Origin: Oscillospiraceae bacterium | GTDB taxonomy: Bacteria; Bacillota; Clostridia; Oscillospirales; Ruminococcaceae | NCBI GenBank assembly: GCA_025757985.1 | Contig: CP107210.1 | Location: 682,001-746,000, forward strand | Reading direction: 5' to 3' | Length of the DNA stretch: 64,000 nt | The notes under the pieces: generated by a model | Databases searched by the model: none | What the model was told of the DNA's origin: nothing | The model's input: only the letters and a program-made list of their open reading frames with translations | Translations under genes and position numbers: made by a program | Part shown: positions 16,776 through 24,782 of the stretch, one piece after another | Layout: every line of letters starts with the position of its first letter | How positions within the stretch are numbered: the stretch's first letter is position 1

Positions 16776-18464
16776 TTAGTCGGTAGTGGTTTCAGACTGC
16801 GGGGGTGCAGCCGGGGTAGGCGCAGGCTCCGGCGTAGTTACGGGCGCAGGATTGTTCACTGTGATGGTGACGGTAGCCTCAACGCCATTGTTCCTGGCGC
16901 GGATCGTGTATTGCCCGCCCGATGCTGCAGTGAAGGTTGCCGCGCCGCCTGTAGCGCTCCAATCAGTGCCGTCACAGCTCCAGGTCGTATCACCGTTGCC
17001 ATTCTGAACATTGGCAGTCAAATTCACCGAGGCTCCCGTTGTAATTTGATTCGTATTATAGGCAATGGAAATCGTGGTGGGATCATCCTGCGCTACCGTG
17101 ACCGTCAGCTGTGCGGTCGAGAAGGTGCCGTTAATCTCAATACCGGCCTTGATGACATAGGTACCGGCGGCATCGGGGGTAAAGGTCAGGCTGCTGCCGT
17201 TCTTCTCCATCTCATCGTTGATGGACCACTGCACATTCGTGGCGTCATACGCCTTGCTGCCAAGCTTGACCGTTGCGTTCACGGTCAGGCTCTCGCCCTT
17301 CTTCATGGCCGTGTCACCCTTGTCAAGCGTCAGCTCCACGCGGGCATCGTTGAACATAGCCTTGACGGAGATATCCTTGGTGATGTTGTCGTAGCGGGTG
17401 GCGGTCGTAACGCCGTCGCTCCACTTATAAAAGACGAAGCCGTCCGCAGCCACCGCCGTAACATTGACGCTGGTGCCGCTCTCCGCCTGAATTTCAACAC
17501 TCGATACACCGGTCTGGCCGTTGCCGGTCAGGGTGCCCTTGCCGCTGTCCTCCACCTCATAGCTGGCGGTGAACTTTGTCGGCGTTGCGGTGGGCAGCGG
17601 CGTACTGCCGGAGCCGCTGGACTGGGAGGCGCGCTGCGGAATGTCGCTGGTGTCCGGCCGGCTGTCCATCGTATTGTAGGCGTGGGACTTTGCGTATTCC
17701 AGCAGGGCGCGCGCACCGGAGGCACTGTAGCCGTTGGCCTCAAAGTAGCTGCTCTCGGCATAGCCGCGGCTGTTTTTCAGCGCCTCGGCGCTGTTCAGAT
17801 ACTTGCAGCCCAGATCATTGCAGGCCACGGCAATAGCCTGATTGAACTGGTCGATGATCGTCTGGGTCGCGGCAGCGTTGGTGCTGTCCTCCGTGACGGG
17901 CGGGATACCCACCGCGATGATGTCGCAGTAAGAATAGGCAGAGCGGATGCTCTGCAGGAACTGTTTGTAGTCTGCAATAAAGGAATCCACGCTGACCGAG
18001 CCATCGACATCGTTGGCGCCAAGCTGCACAAAAACGCGGCGGGCCTTCATCTTGGGAATCGCCTGCGGGATCGTATAATTGCTGGAATCCGATGCAAAGT
18101 TGACACAGGAGGTCGAGAGTGCCTTGGAGGTCTTGAGCCCCTCCTGCCCGACAAACTGATTCAGCGTGATGCGGCCGTCCTTCTGCAGGGTGACGGCGTA
18201 CTGGTCACCGGCAAAGACGCTGGCCGTGATGTAGGCATCGTCTGCAGCGGCCTGCGGCAGCACAGCCTCCAGCGATGTGTCCAGCGGATAGGCATCCTTA
18301 TCATAGGCGCCTGCACCACCGGCGAAAAGCCCCAGCTTGGCAGGCAGCACCCACGCTGCCAGAATACTCAAAACGATTGCCAGCGCACAGAACGCCAGCA
18401 CAACACAGGCCTTGCGCTGTGCAGGGCTGAAGCCCTTCTTTCCTTCATACGGTTCGCGGCTCAT
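16776..18464 (-). CDS. Secreted degenerate SGNH protein with Ig-like repeats
   Basis: Protein of 562 residues from ATG 18464 (AAGGAGG 12 bases upstream). A single membrane anchor spans residues ~20-42. Residues ~75-275 follow the SGNH/GDSL hydrolase layout, but block I reads 'AGDQYAV' (catalytic Ser replaced by Gln), and the terminal DxxH block is replaced by 'EANGYS' (no His); only the 'LGANDV' block is intact. It is therefore probably non-catalytic. A Thr/Pro linker near 290 leads to an InlB B-repeat-like domain ('GFVFYKWSDG', ~305-390), two Ig-like beta domains and a Pro/Thr/Glu-rich tail without LPXTG. Likely a wall-facing binding or adhesion protein; ligand unknown. Confidence 0.8.
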   Translation of the reverse strand: MSREPYEGKKGFSPAQRKACVVLAFCALAIVLSILAAWVLPAKLGLFAGGAGAYDKDAYPLDTSLEAVLPQAAADDAYITASVFAGDQYAVTLQKDGRITLNQFVGQEGLKTSKALSTSCVNFASDSSNYTIPQAIPKMKARRVFVQLGANDVDGSVSVDSFIADYKQFLQSIRSAYSYCDIIAVGIPPVTEDSTNAAATQTIIDQFNQAIAVACNDLGCKYLNSAEALKNSRGYAESSYFEANGYSASGARALLEYAKSHAYNTMDSRPDTSDIPQRASQSSGSGSTPLPTATPTKFTASYEVEDSGKGTLTGNGQTGVSSVEIQAESGTSVNVTAVAADGFVFYKWSDGVTTATRYDNITKDISVKAMFNDARVELTLDKGDTAMKKGESLTVNATVKLGSKAYDATNVQWSINDEMEKNGSSLTFTPDAAGTYVIKAGIEINGTFSTAQLTVTVAQDDPTTISIAYNTNQITTGASVNLTANVQNGNGDTTWSCDGTDWSATGGAATFTAASGGQYTIRARNNGVEATVTITVNNPAPVTTPEPAPTPAAPPQSETTTD

Positions 18465-18589
18465 AGGAAATGGTATCCTCCTTATGTATGGCAGCACCGC
18501 CCACTGCAGCGGCACAGGGAATATACGGTACTGCCTTATTGAAAACGGGAGGCCGAAAGGCTATATCCCTCCTAGTATACATGTTAATG

Positions 18590-18618
18590 ATTATACCATA
18601 TTTACGGCGTTTTGAACA
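18590..18618 (-). promoter_or_regulatory. Promoter of the SGNH-like gene
   Basis: Minus-strand -10 TATAAT (18590-18595) with weak -35 TGTTCA (18613-18618), 17-bp spacer. It gives a leader of about 120 nt before the ATG at 18464. Confidence 0.55.
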
Positions 18619-18718
18619 TGCTTTTCAAAAAATTGTCACGGATTACAATTTTATTACAGCCATTACCGTACTATTTTTCCTGCCGCAGCAGCCACACCTA
18701 TGTGGCAGTGCCTGTACA

Positions 18719-18745
18719 CAAAAAGCCCGGGATACATCCCGGGCT
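18719..18745 (-). terminator. Terminator of the ABC importer operon
   Basis: Perfect hairpin AGCCCGGGAT/ATCCCGGGCT (18724-18745), followed on the minus strand by a T run (18719-18723). It lies about 65 bp after the ATPase stop. Confidence 0.85.
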
Positions 18746-18809
18746 AAAACAGCAGGGCACTATTGCGCAATCTCAACCGCCGCTGCAGCGGAGACTGCGC
18801 GGCTCTGCC

Positions 18810-19604
18810 TCAGGAAAGCAGCATACGGTCGTTTGCAAACTCGCCGTCACTCACCTGCTCAAACCGCTTGAGCAGATCGCTGACCTGCAGATTTTTCTTT
18901 TCCTCACCGCGCACATCGTAGATGATGTGTCCCTCATACATCATGATCAGGCGGTTGCCGTACTTGATGGCATCCTTCATGTTATGGGTGATCATCAGCG
19001 TTGTGAGATGGTTTTCCTCAACGATTTTCTCCGAGAGAGTCAGCACCTTGGCGGCCGTCTTGGGGTCCAGTGCGGCCGTGTGCTCATCGAGCAGCAGCAG
19101 CTTGGGCTTTTTCAGCGTAGCCATCAGCAGCGTGACTGCCTGACGCTGGCCGCCGGACAACAGGCCCACCTTGCTGGTCATCCGCTCCTCCAGCCCCAGA
19201 TCGAGCGTCTTGAGCAGCTCATAGTAGGTGTCATGCTCCTTCTTTGTGATGCCGACCTTCAGCGTACGGGGCAGGCCGCGGCGGGCCGCCAGTGCGAGAT
19301 TTTCATCGATCTGCATGGTAGCCGCCGTGCCCATCATCGGGTCCTGAAACACACGGCCGATGTATTTGGCGCGCTGATGCTCCGAAAGGCGTGTCACATC
19401 CTGCCCGTCAATAAGAATCTTGCCCATATCCACCGGCCAGACACCGGCTACGGCGTTCAGCATCGTGGACTTGCCTGCGCCGTTGCCGCCGATGACCGTC
19501 ACAAAGTCGCCATCCTCCAGCGTCAGATCCAGCCCCTTGAGGGCCACCTTCTCGTTGACGGTGCCCGCATTGAAGGTCTTATAAACATTTTTGATCTCAA
19601 GCAT
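18810..19604 (-). CDS. ABC importer ATP-binding protein (TrpZ-like)
   Basis: ATPase of 264 residues with Walker A 'GGNGAGKST' near residue 38, Q-loop 'VFQDP', signature 'LLSGGQRQAVTLLMA', Walker B 'LLLLDEHTAALDP' (His where Pro is usual) and switch His in 'MITHNM'. Together with the upstream permease and the binding lipoprotein it makes a TrpXYZ/YtrABC-like importer; relatives have been linked to uptake of aromatic amino acids, but the ligand is not proven here. It overlaps the permease gene by 8 bp. Cytoplasmic side of the membrane complex. Confidence 0.87.
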   Translation of the reverse strand: MLEIKNVYKTFNAGTVNEKVALKGLDLTLEDGDFVTVIGGNGAGKSTMLNAVAGVWPVDMGKILIDGQDVTRLSEHQRAKYIGRVFQDPMMGTAATMQIDENLALAARRGLPRTLKVGITKKEHDTYYELLKTLDLGLEERMTSKVGLLSGGQRQAVTLLMATLKKPKLLLLDEHTAALDPKTAAKVLTLSEKIVEENHLTTLMITHNMKDAIKYGNRLIMMYEGHIIYDVRGEEKKNLQVSDLLKRFEQVSDGEFANDRMLLS

Positions 19605-20544
19605 TGTCCTTGCCTCCCTTTTTCACAGGTACCTTGGTAAAGTATTTGCCCTTCCAATACGGGATGGTCAGGAACACCGCCACAACAAGCGCCGTCAACA
19701 GCTTCAGGTCGTCGGTGGACAGGCCCATGCGCAGCACAAAGTTCATGACGATGTAGTAGATGATGGCACCGATGACGGAGGCCGTCAGCTTCAGTGCAAA
19801 GTTGCGGAAGATCTTGCCGAACACGACCTCACCGATGATGACCGCCGCCAGACCGATGACGATGGCACCGCGGCCCATGTTGATGTCAGAGAAGCCCTGA
19901 TACTGAGCCAGCAGACCGCCCGCCAGCGCCACAAGGCCGTTGGAGATCATCAGGCCCAGAACGATGGCCACATTGGTGTTGATGCCCTGCGCACGAGCCA
20001 TGTGCTGGTTGGCACCGGTCGCGCGCAGGGCGCAGCCAAGCTCTGTGCCGAAGAACCAGTACAGCACGCCGATGAGGAGCGCGCAGAAGATAAGCAGCAC
20101 GATAATCGGATTGTTGAGTGCCAGCGCACGGACATACCGGGCCGAAACCAGCAGACCGTACTTGTCCACGCTGATGGGCAGGTTGGCCTTGCCGCCGCCC
20201 GTGCCTGTACCCATGATGCGCAGGTTGACCGAATAGAGCGCCAGCTGGGTCAGGATACCGGCCAGAATTGCAGGGATACCGCAGGCCGTGTGGAACAGGC
20301 CTGTGACAAGGCCCGCCAGCATACCGGCCAGCGTGGCGGCCACAAGGGCAGCCCCCACCGGCGCACCGTTCAGCACCAGCACAACGCAGACCGCGCCGCC
20401 GGTGCCGAGAGAGCCGTCAACGGTCAGGTCCGCCACATCCAGAATGCGGTAGGTCAGATAAACACCGATGGCCATAATGCCCCAGATCAGCCCCTGTGCC
20501 GCAGCACCGGGCATTGAGTTCAACAGGGAGGTCAGGAAATCCAT
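19597..20544 (-). CDS. ABC importer permease (TrpY-like)
   Basis: Integral membrane protein of 315 residues from the ATG at 20544, with TGGAGG upstream. It shows about eight to nine hydrophobic segments of the branched-chain amino-acid/ribose permease fold, including 'ADLTVDGSLGTGGAV' near the N-terminus, 'NGLVALAGGLLAQYQG' in the cytoplasmic coupling region and 'GAIVIGLAAVIIGE'. It forms the channel of the importer with the ATPase (8-bp overlap) and the binding lipoprotein (about 100 bp upstream). A hairpin in that gap may lower its expression relative to the binding protein. Confidence 0.87.
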   Translation of the reverse strand: MDFLTSLLNSMPGAAAQGLIWGIMAIGVYLTYRILDVADLTVDGSLGTGGAVCVVLVLNGAPVGAALVAATLAGMLAGLVTGLFHTACGIPAILAGILTQLALYSVNLRIMGTGTGGGKANLPISVDKYGLLVSARYVRALALNNPIIVLLIFCALLIGVLYWFFGTELGCALRATGANQHMARAQGINTNVAIVLGLMISNGLVALAGGLLAQYQGFSDINMGRGAIVIGLAAVIIGEVVFGKIFRNFALKLTASVIGAIIYYIVMNFVLRMGLSTDDLKLLTALVVAVFLTIPYWKGKYFTKVPVKKGGKDNA

Positions 20545-20580
20545 AAAAACATCCTCCAGAATTTTTATAAGCACCAAAAC

Positions 20581-20615
20581 AGCGGGGAAAGAAAGTTTAC
20601 CTCCCCTTCCTCGCT
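20581..20615 (-). promoter_or_regulatory. Intercistronic hairpin between binding protein and permease
   Basis: Minus-strand stem AGCGAGGAA pairing with TTCCCCGCT (one G-U), followed by GTTTTGG. The T run is short, so it is a leaky terminator or 3'-end protector that would give more binding protein than permease, common in ABC importer operons. Confidence 0.45.
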
Positions 20616-20647
20616 GTTATGATGGTGGTTAAACGGCTGCTGTTCTA

Positions 20648-21688
20648 TCAGCCAATGGCCTCATAGCCGTCCGGCGGGGTGATGCCCAGCGCCTCGCAGT
20701 TGGCGGCGTTGTATTTCTTGGTAACATTGGGTGCGTACTCTACAGGCATGGTAGAAATATCGCCACCCTTGGCCAGAATCTTGGCGGCCATCTCACCGGT
20801 GGCATGGCCCAGATCATAGTAGCTGATGGACAGCGTGGCAACGCCGCAGCCGTTGCAGATGCCCTCCTCGCCAGCCACAACGGGAACCTTGGCCGGCAGA
20901 ACCACATTGGCGATTGCCTCGGTGTTGGAGGCAGCGGTGTTGTCGGTGGGGATGTAGATGACATCGGAGTTGTCGGCAGCCGTCTGTGCCACCGAGGTGA
21001 CATCGTTCGTGTCGGTGAAGGCGTAGCGGGCAACGGTGTAGCCCTCCTGCGTCAGATAGCCCTCAATGACATCGCACTGGTAAACCGAGTTCGGCTCGGC
21101 GCTGCAGTAGAGCAGTCCGACCGTCTTGGCGTCCGGGAAAAGCTCCTGAATCATGGCCGCCTGCTGATCCAGCGGGGCCAAATCGGAGGTACCGGAGATG
21201 TTGCCGCCTACCGTGCCGGTCCAGTCGCTGATGTCCAGCGCGGTCGCATAGTCCGTGACTGAGGTGCCCAAAACGGGAATATCGGCAGTTGCCTGTGCAG
21301 CCGCCTGCAGCGGGGCGGTCGCATTGGCCAGAATCAGATCCACATTGGAGGAAACGAATCCGTTCACAATGGTGGCGCAGTTGGCAGAATCACCGGAGGC
21401 GTTCTGCTCATCAAACTTCACATTGCCCTCGCCCAGAGCCTCCACAAGTGCATCCTTGAAGCCCTGCGTTGCGGCATCCAGTGCCTCGTGCTGAACCAGC
21501 TGGCAGATGCCGACATTGTAGACCTTGCCGTCGGCGGCAGCAGCGCTGTCTGCGGTGCTCTCGGCGGCTTCGGTGGTGGAAGCGGCGTCAGCGGTGGATG
21601 CGGCGGTATCCGTAGAAGCGGAAGATCCGCAGGCGGCCAGACCCATGGTCATGGCGGCAGCCATCATAAGGGAAACTGCTTTTTTCAT
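20648..21688 (-). CDS. ABC substrate-binding lipoprotein (TrpX-like)
   Basis: Secreted lipoprotein of 346 residues. The signal peptide 'MKKAVSLMMAAAMTMGLAAC' ends with a lipobox (LAAC, Cys20), followed by a Ser/Thr/Ala-rich linker to about residue 55. The rest is a two-lobed periplasmic-binding fold with 'VGICQLVQHEALDAATQGF', 'ANATAPLQAA', 'VGLLYCSAEPNS' and 'PVVAGEEG', the pattern of the ABC_sub_bind (TrpX) family. Members bind tryptophan, tyrosine or other small ligands; specificity cannot be assigned. The ATG at 21688 has GGAGG nine bases upstream. First gene of the importer operon, with a complex promoter and leader. Confidence 0.87.
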   Translation of the reverse strand: MKKAVSLMMAAAMTMGLAACGSSASTDTAASTADAASTTEAAESTADSAAAADGKVYNVGICQLVQHEALDAATQGFKDALVEALGEGNVKFDEQNASGDSANCATIVNGFVSSNVDLILANATAPLQAAAQATADIPVLGTSVTDYATALDISDWTGTVGGNISGTSDLAPLDQQAAMIQELFPDAKTVGLLYCSAEPNSVYQCDVIEGYLTQEGYTVARYAFTDTNDVTSVAQTAADNSDVIYIPTDNTAASNTEAIANVVLPAKVPVVAGEEGICNGCGVATLSISYYDLGHATGEMAAKILAKGGDISTMPVEYAPNVTKKYNAANCEALGITPPDGYEAIG

Positions 21689-21730
21689 GTAAATTCCTCC
21701 AATAGTACCCGCTGCGCACCTTTTTTTCTT

Positions 21731-21757
21731 CAGGTGTACACCTGCCATCAGGCAGGT
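21731..21757 (-). promoter_or_regulatory. Overlapping alternative hairpins in the importer leader
   Basis: The leader holds a 14-bp perfect palindrome (caggtgtacacctg, 21731-21744) and a 7-bp stem with 4-nt loop (acctgcc..ggcaggt, 21740-21757). They share bases 21740-21744, so both cannot form at once. The layout suggests a conformational switch, but no known riboswitch or T-box motif is seen. Confidence 0.4.
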
Positions 21758-21780
21758 CCCTCAAGCGCAGCCGGTTTAGT

Positions 21781-21852
21781 GCTTTAAAGTATAGCACGCT
21801 TTAGGGCTTTAAAGCAAGTGTAAATTCGTATAATACTCTGCCTGCTTTAAAG
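21781..21852 (-). promoter_or_regulatory. Promoter with three GCTTTAAAG palindromes
   Basis: Minus-strand -35 TTGCTT (21812-21817) and -10 TATACT (21788-21793), 18-bp spacer. Palindromic GCTTTAAAG occurs at 21781-21789, 21806-21815 (perfect 10-bp form) and 21844-21852; the first overlaps the -10 box and the second the -35 box. This is the layout of a repressor operator set. Regulator unknown; no regulator gene is adjacent. Confidence 0.55.
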
Positions 21853-21880
21853 TATTTTTTAGTCAAATTAACGAACATCT

Positions 21881-21911
21881 TGTAGAGGCGCATTCCATAT
21901 GCGCCCGCGCC
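21881..21911. repeat. Short palindromic intergenic repeat unit
   Basis: Unit tgtagaggcgcattccatatgcgcccgc; belongs to a family with consensus TGTAGGGGC-(palindromic core)-GCCCGC that recurs at 37036, 37105, 42430, 48539, 62414 and 62488. Confidence 0.55.
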
Positions 21912-21940
21912 GTTTGCGGCAGGTACAGCGGGCGGATGTA

Positions 21941-21974
21941 AACAAAACGCCCCAGCTTGTACACAAGCTGGGGC
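21941..21974 (-). terminator. Terminator after the EIIA-like gene
   Basis: Hairpin GCCCCAGCTTGT/ACAAGCTGGGGC (21949-21974), followed on the minus strand by GTTTTGTTT. It ends the lspA-rluD-Cof-EIIA unit. Confidence 0.8.
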
Positions 21975-21984
21975 AAATCAGATT

Positions 21985-22458
21985 TCAGTCTGCAAAGCAG
22001 GCGTTTTCCGCCTTGGCGATCAGCTCGACAAAGCGCTGGGGGGTGCTTGCGTTGTGCAGCGCCTCAATCAGATCACTGCGGCTGAGCAAATTCACCAGCC
22101 GTGCCAATATCTGTAGGTGCAGGCTTTCGCAGCGCGGCGGAACGGCGATCATAAACACAAGGTCTACCGGTTCCCCGTCCGGGGCGCCCCAATCCACACC
22201 GTGGCGCAAAAGCAGGGCCGATATGCCCGGTGCCGACACACCGGCGTTGCCGGCATGCGGCAGCGCGATGCCGCCGCCGATGGCCGTTGTACCGCCGAAG
22301 GTCTCCCGGTAGCTGACGGCATTATAATAGGCATTGCCGTTGGTAATAACGCCGATGCCCTCCTGCAGCTCCACCAGAATACCCAATGCATCGGCAGAGT
22401 TGTCGATCTTTGCATGGAGCAGAACGCCCTTAGGGTCCATCAGTTCGCTGACTTTCAT
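21985..22458 (-). CDS. PTS EIIA-like protein (fructose/nitrogen type)
   Basis: Single-domain protein of 157 residues of the PTS_EIIA_2 family. The phosphorylatable His is in 'GGGIALPHAGN' near residue 67, and 'VDLVFMIAVP' and 'HLQILARLVNLL' are usual secondary marks. No EIIB or EIIC partner is encoded nearby, so it is either a stand-alone regulatory EIIA (PtsN-like) or supplies a transporter elsewhere. I choose the ATG at 22458 with GAGGG seven bases upstream; an in-frame TTG six bases earlier is less likely. Last gene of the lspA unit, 17 bp after the Cof phosphatase. Confidence 0.82.
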   Translation of the reverse strand: MKVSELMDPKGVLLHAKIDNSADALGILVELQEGIGVITNGNAYYNAVSYRETFGGTTAIGGGIALPHAGNAGVSAPGISALLLRHGVDWGAPDGEPVDLVFMIAVPPRCESLHLQILARLVNLLSRSDLIEALHNASTPQRFVELIAKAENACFAD

Positions 22459-22475
22459 CGTCAAACCCTCTTTGG

Positions 22476-23303
22476 TCAGCCCTCGGTTTTGCCGATCAGG
22501 CTGTACAGATATTCACCCACCGCGCCCTCTGCGCAGGTGCAGGTCGTTACATGGTCGGCGGCTGCCTTGACCTCTGCCGGGGCATTGGCCACCGCAACCG
22601 CGTAGCCAGCCTCCCGCATCAGCTCAAGATCGTTATAGTAGTCACCGATAAAGACGGTGTTCTTCATGGACTTGCTCATCAGTGCGCAGAGGTCGTGCAG
22701 ACCGCTGGCCTTGCTTACGCCGCTGGGCATGATCTCAAGATAGATGCTGTTGGTGGCAAGGAAATAGTTATCCCGGCCGTAGTATTTCGTCTTGGCGTAC
22801 TGCCCCAGCTTGCGGATGCTCTCCGGGTCGGAGGCAAACACGACCTTGATCCAGCCATCGGGCACCGACTCGACCGGGCAGGCGATGCTGCCCAGATGCT
22901 CGTCCACCTGATGGGCGTGGGTAACTTCGTTGGCATGGATGACATACATCTCGCCGTTTCCGGCCATGACCTCAACCCCCATGCGGGGAAATTTGTTCAG
23001 AATGTCCAGAATGGCGGTGGTGGCCTGCTCACGGTTCAGGGTTGCGCGATGCAGCACTGACTCGGTGGAGAAATCATACAGCAGTGCCCCATTGCAGGAG
23101 ATTGCCGGCAGGGACAGGCGGATATCCCCCAGCGCTGCACGGATTGACTCCGGCGGGCGGCCGGTAGCCACCGTAAACAGTCCGCCCAGGCTGGTGTACA
23201 GCCGGATGACAGCACGGTTGCAGGCAGGGATCCCCTCCTTGGCCGTCAGCAGCGTATTATCCATGTCACAGATCACAAGGGTATCGCCGAGGGGTGGTTT
23301 CAT
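22476..23303 (-). CDS. Cof-type HAD phosphatase
   Basis: HAD IIB phosphatase of 275 residues. Motif I 'VICDMDNTLLTA' near residue 9, motif II 'FTVATGRPPESI', Lys in 'SGVSKASGLHDL' (motif III) and 'VFIGDYYNDLELMREAGYAVAVANAP' residues of motif IV are present; the Cof cap lies between about 85 and 190. Such enzymes dephosphorylate small metabolites such as sugar phosphates or flavin intermediates; the substrate is unknown. The ATG at 23303 overlaps the RluD-family stop by 4 bp, so the two are cotranslated. Confidence 0.87.
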   Translation of the reverse strand: MKPPLGDTLVICDMDNTLLTAKEGIPACNRAVIRLYTSLGGLFTVATGRPPESIRAALGDIRLSLPAISCNGALLYDFSTESVLHRATLNREQATTAILDILNKFPRMGVEVMAGNGEMYVIHANEVTHAHQVDEHLGSIACPVESVPDGWIKVVFASDPESIRKLGQYAKTKYYGRDNYFLATNSIYLEIMPSGVSKASGLHDLCALMSKSMKNTVFIGDYYNDLELMREAGYAVAVANAPAEVKAAADHVTTCTCAEGAVGEYLYSLIGKTEG

Positions 23304-24232
23304 GCGCGATGTTCCTTTCTTAACCGTGTCAGAAAATCAGTAAAATAGGGCGGCAGCGGGGAATCAAACTGCATCCACTCCCCTGTTTTCGGGTGTACAA
23401 AGCCCAGCTCCTTAGCGTGCAGGCATTGGCCGTTCAGCGATTTGATGCAGTTTTTTGGGCCGTAGACAGCATCCCCCGCCAGCGGGTGCCCTGTGGATGC
23501 CATATGTACCCGGATCTGGTGGGTGCGCCCTGTCTTTAGCTTGCAGGCTATGTAGGTAAAGTTGCCGTACCGCTCCTGCACACGCCAGCCTGTATAGGCA
23601 TACCGCGCCCCGGCAGCGTTTTCCGCCAGCACGGCCATCTTTTTGCGGTCATGCGGATCACGACCGATCCACCGCTCCACAAAGCCTTCGTCCTCCCTGA
23701 GGTTGCCGTAGACCACCGCATGGTAAACACGGTGGATGCTGTGTACGCTCATCTGGGCGCTGAGCGCCTGATGCGCCGCATCGTTTTTGGCCACCACCAG
23801 CAGACCGCTGGTATCCTTATCGATGCGGTGTACGATGCCGGGGCGGATCGCGCCGCCGATGCCGGACAGCTGCCCGGCACAGTGGTAAAGCAGTGCATTG
23901 ACGAGGGTGCCGTCCGGGTTGCCGGGGGCCGGGTGAACCACCATGCCCTTCGGCTTGTTGACCACCAGTAGGTCATCATCCTCGTACACAATATCGAGCG
24001 GAATATTCTGGGGCTGCGCCTCGATGGGCTGCGGGTCGGGCAGCGCCACACGGTAGACAGCCCCGGGGGCCACCTTCTCTTTTTTGTTGACAGGCGCGCC
24101 GTCCCGGGTGACAAGCCCCTGCTCGATCAGCCCCTGCAGCGCACTGCGGGAGAGTGTCGGGCACTGCGCGGCCAGCCACGCATCCAGCCGGCCGCTGTCA
24201 CCGGGGACGGCGGCAAGCTCAAGCAGCTCCAT
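23300..24232 (-). CDS. RluD-family 23S rRNA pseudouridine synthase
   Basis: RluA/RluD-family enzyme of about 310 residues. An N-terminal S4-like RNA-binding domain (residues ~10-75) precedes the catalytic domain, whose signature 'GIVHRIDKDTSGLLVVAKND' residues include the catalytic Asp near residue 137. 'LKTGRTHQIRVHMASTGHPLAGD' residues close the active site. It isomerises uridines to pseudouridine in large-subunit rRNA; site not assigned. The ATG at 24232 has GGCGG six bases upstream and overlaps lspA by 14 bp; an ATG at 24238 is in the same frame. The lspA-rluD pair is a conserved Firmicute arrangement. Confidence 0.9.
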   Translation of the reverse strand: MELLELAAVPGDSGRLDAWLAAQCPTLSRSALQGLIEQGLVTRDGAPVNKKEKVAPGAVYRVALPDPQPIEAQPQNIPLDIVYEDDDLLVVNKPKGMVVHPAPGNPDGTLVNALLYHCAGQLSGIGGAIRPGIVHRIDKDTSGLLVVAKNDAAHQALSAQMSVHSIHRVYHAVVYGNLREDEGFVERWIGRDPHDRKKMAVLAENAAGARYAYTGWRVQERYGNFTYIACKLKTGRTHQIRVHMASTGHPLAGDAVYGPKNCIKSLNGQCLHAKELGFVHPKTGEWMQFDSPLPPYFTDFLTRLRKEHRA

Positions 24233-24716
24233 CGTCATCCGCCTTTTGCTTTGCGGTCTCCTCTTTCTTGAAGGAGTCCAGCAGCACGACCAGCATCAGC
24301 AGGCCGACACCCACACAGACGCAGATATCCGCAAAATTGAAGATAGCAAAGTGCATGAACAGCACATTGATGTAGTCCACCACCACGCCGTTGAGTACCC
24401 GGTCGATGAGGTTGCCAACACCGCCGCCGAGAATCAGCGTCCAAGAGATGCGCTCCCACGCAGACATTTTGCGGGTAAACAGCATGACGGCCACCACCAC
24501 CAGCATGACCGAGGTCATGCCGATGAGCAGCGTCTGCTTACCGGCCAGCATCGAGAATGCCATACCGTCATTCAGGCAGTAGCGCAGCTCGACAATGCCG
24601 GGCAGCACATCCATATTGCCCACCGGCAGCAGCGCCGCCGTGGCCCAGTGCTTGATAAGCTGGTCGATCACGACCAGAACGGCCGCCCCCAGCAGAGAAA
24701 ACAAACCAGAAATCAT
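24219..24716 (-). CDS. lspA: Lipoprotein signal peptidase II
   Basis: Inner-membrane aspartyl protease of 165 residues that cleaves prolipoproteins after lipidation. Four membrane segments are visible. The catalytic aspartates lie in 'GNLIDRVLNGVVVDYI' and 'FAIFNFADICV', and 'LNDGMAFS' corresponds to the conserved Asn/Ala segment. Length is standard. It begins about 20 bp after the ileS terminator and probably starts a new transcript, with rluD overlapping its end. The lipoprotein encoded at 20648-21688 is an obvious local substrate. Confidence 0.95.
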   Translation of the reverse strand: MISGLFSLLGAAVLVVIDQLIKHWATAALLPVGNMDVLPGIVELRYCLNDGMAFSMLAGKQTLLIGMTSVMLVVVAVMLFTRKMSAWERISWTLILGGGVGNLIDRVLNGVVVDYINVLFMHFAIFNFADICVCVGVGLLMLVVLLDSFKKEETAKQKADDDGAA

Positions 24717-24731
24717 ACAACACCTTATCCG

Positions 24732-24769
24732 AAAAAATCAGCGGTGCTTACGCGTATAAGCACCGCTGA
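24732..24769 (-). terminator. Terminator after ileS
   Basis: Stem TCAGCGGTGCTTA paired with its complement (24738-24769), followed on the minus strand by six T (24732-24737). Strong intrinsic terminator separating ileS from lspA. Confidence 0.88.
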
Positions 24770-24782
24770 CGGCAGAGTAAAT

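Larger units (their letters stand above)
18465..18809. other. 345-bp intergenic region
   Basis: Holds the leader and promoter of the SGNH-like gene on the left and the ABC-importer terminator at about 18720-18745. The first ~120 nt are transcribed leader with several possible short hairpins (for example around 18550-18565), but no riboswitch class I recognise. I see no gene in it. Confidence 0.6.

Noticed and set aside
21689..21780. T-box or tryptophan riboswitch for the TrpXYZ-like operon
   Set aside because: Hairpins exist, but the conserved T-box sequence is absent, so I report only the hairpins.
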